Source: Saprospiraceae bacterium
GTDB lineage: Bacteria > Bacteroidota > Bacteroidia > Chitinophagales > Saprospiraceae
Direction of reading: 5' to 3'
Length of the DNA: 5,775 bases
NCBI GenBank assembly: GCA_027009605.1
Contig: JALVCY010000032.1
Coordinates: 1 to 5,775, forward strand
The position numbers and the translations under genes are program-made. This document shows, in pieces, positions 4,764 through 5,775 of the stretch (position 1 is the first letter of the stretch; the number at the start of each line of letters is the position of its first letter). The notes below the pieces were generated by a model, which ran no database searches, had not been told where the DNA came from, and saw only the letters and a list, made by a program, of their open reading frames with translations.

Positions 4764-5775
4764 CTACTCAACAACCAAAAACCGCCCACTAAAGACCCGG
4801 TGCTTATCATCGTAGAAAGTAAAGAAATACGTGCCGCCGGTCAGAATGGAGCCGTCCAAGTTGATGTTTTGGGCATTAGGAACGTCTATCTGCTGTACCG
4901 GTCTGCCCAATAAGTCTATGATTTTCAGATGGCCGGAGAGTCGTTCTCCGTTTTTGGTAATACTCAAAACGGCCTGTTCGGAGAATGGATTGGGGACGAC
5001 CTGATAGCTGAAGTCATTTTCCGCAAGGAAGGAAGTAGCGACCAATCCATGGTTGATGGCACCCGGTGTCCCATGATCCGGCCAATCTTTCCAACTGGCT
5101 GCTAGAGCATTATCATAGGTCGGATTAAGCAATTCCAAGGTCGGGCCGTGACCGTCCGGTTCTGTGGGCCAAGGGGATTTGTCGTCATAAAGAACGGTGT
5201 CCACGACGGCACCTTGGGCATTGAAAAGACGGATGAGTTCTCCGCCCTTACTCAGACCAAAATCAAAATTGCCTATCCGGTTGGTGACATTGGGATAAAG
5301 CGAAGCAAAAGCTGCCGTATCCCGACAAAGTACCAAATAATCATGAGCTTGAATGGCCGTCCCTTGCGGGAAAACAAACTCATGAGCATCTTTTTCATCC
5401 TTAAAAACCCAGTTGGAAATATCTAAGCTGTAGTCCTGTGGATTATAGAATTCTACCCAGTCTTCCGAATCAAAATCGGGGGCGGAATTATAGTTTATCT
5501 CATTGATTACCAAGGAGTCTTCCGTGATAGGAGTCGAAAAATGGGCAATGATGGTATCCGTCCCAAGCAGGTTGAGTGTGACCGAAGGCAGACTATCCGA
5601 CGGGCTGACTGCATGATTTTTTAATTCCCAATAATCAAATACAAAACCCGTACTGTTGGGTGTGCCTTTGAGTAAGATATCGACTCCTTCAAAGTAGTCT
5701 CCACTCCAAGGGAAGTCATCAATATCCAAAGAATTGACGGAAATATGACCACTTCCGGCCGGACTTACGTCAAAC
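4764..5775 (-). CDS. 3' part of T9SS-exported lamin-tail domain protein, probably CotH-type (5' end outside window)
   Basis: The frame is open to the right edge, so the N-terminus is missing; 337 codons are at least partly visible. The first visible residues read FDVSPAGSGHISVNS, then WSGDYFEGVDILLKGTPN, GFVFDYWE and IIAHF. This is the pattern of a secreted bacterial repeat (aGxG...YF.G....L.A.P..GF.F..W). Next comes a lamin-tail domain (visible residues about 86-240): VINEINYNS, DWVEFYNPQD, LDISNWVFKD, FVFPQGTAIQAHDYLVL, GELIRLFNAQG and VVDTVLYDD. A T9SS type A sorting domain closes the protein (about 255-336): VVPNPFSEQA, LKIIDLLGRPVQ, and GGTYFFTF near the end. In Bacteroidota this repeat, lamin-tail and sorting-domain order is typical of the C-terminal half of CotH-kinase family proteins, so a CotH domain upstream is likely but unseen. 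The product should be exported through T9SS and its sorting domain removed. The only in-frame start-like codon near the edge (TTG at 5729) lies within the repeat and is not a start. Base composition is markedly richer in G+C than the genes to its left. Confidence 0.88.
   Translation of the reverse strand, partial: FDVSPAGSGHISVNSLDIDDFPWSGDYFEGVDILLKGTPNSTGFVFDYWELKNHAVSPSDSLPSVTLNLLGTDTIIAHFSTPITEDSLVINEINYNSAPDFDSEDWVEFYNPQDYSLDISNWVFKDEKDAHEFVFPQGTAIQAHDYLVLCRDTAAFASLYPNVTNRIGNFDFGLSKGGELIRLFNAQGAVVDTVLYDDKSPWPTEPDGHGPTLELLNPTYDNALAASWKDWPDHGTPGAINHGLVATSFLAENDFSYQVVPNPFSEQAVLSITKNGERLSGHLKIIDLLGRPVQQIDVPNAQNINLDGSILTGGTYFFTFYDDKHRVFSGRFLVVE

Noticed and set aside
5148..5426. Plus-strand open frame of 92 codons
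   Set aside because: It is antisense to the lamin-tail domain, which has clear motifs; composition and content show no protein features.
5727..5729. TTG as the start of the lamin-tail protein
   Set aside because: The reading frame continues without a stop to the window edge and the residues before it (DVSPAGSGHISV) belong to the same repeat domain; the gene is truncated by the window, not started here.

Overview
The window looks like a chromosomal segment from a member of the Bacteroidota (Bacteroidetes). The main evidence is a large secreted protein at the right edge that ends in a type IX secretion (T9SS) type A C-terminal sorting domain. Supporting evidence is a lipoprotein signal and 'AQ'-type signal-peptide ends, start regions without clear Shine-Dalgarno sequences, and TAnnTTTG-like promoter elements. 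Genus cannot be fixed from the sequence. A Saprospiria- or Flavobacteriia-like organism would fit, but that is a guess.

Layout, left to right. (1) A small single-helix membrane protein (minus strand, 25-303). (2) A secreted, divergent S41-like (tail-specific protease fold) protein (minus, 414-1499). (3) A 142-bp gap. (4) A two-gene minus-strand operon: an outer-membrane beta-barrel-like protein (start placed at 3476) whose TAA stop overlaps, as TAATG, the start of a lipoprotein of the class-C beta-lactamase/penicillin-binding-protein-like serine hydrolase family (1642-2709). (5) A 249-bp divergent promoter region. (6) The only plus-strand gene, a 113-residue membrane-anchored protein of unknown function (3726-4067). 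(7) Six bases further on and convergent, a minimal stand-alone PP2C-type protein phosphatase (minus, 4074-4709). (8) A short G-rich (minus strand) spacer. (9) The 3' part of a large T9SS-exported protein with a bacterial repeat segment, a lamin-tail domain and a sorting domain (minus, 4764 to beyond the right edge), probably the tail of a CotH-kinase-type protein.

Base composition divides the window. The right-edge gene and the left-edge small gene contain stretches of about 55-58% G+C, while the genes between roughly 200 and 4740 are much richer in A+T (sample lines at about 23-25% G+C). The middle block may be an accessory insertion in a more G+C-rich backbone, although no integrase, transposase, tRNA or direct-repeat boundary is visible. 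Most of its products are predicted to be exported or envelope-associated (S41-like protein, barrel, lipoprotein hydrolase, anchored small protein). The PP2C is the only clearly cytoplasmic enzyme, and no partner kinase lies beside it. No tRNA, rRNA, CRISPR array or insertion sequence was seen, and no gene-free stretch exceeds 300 bases.
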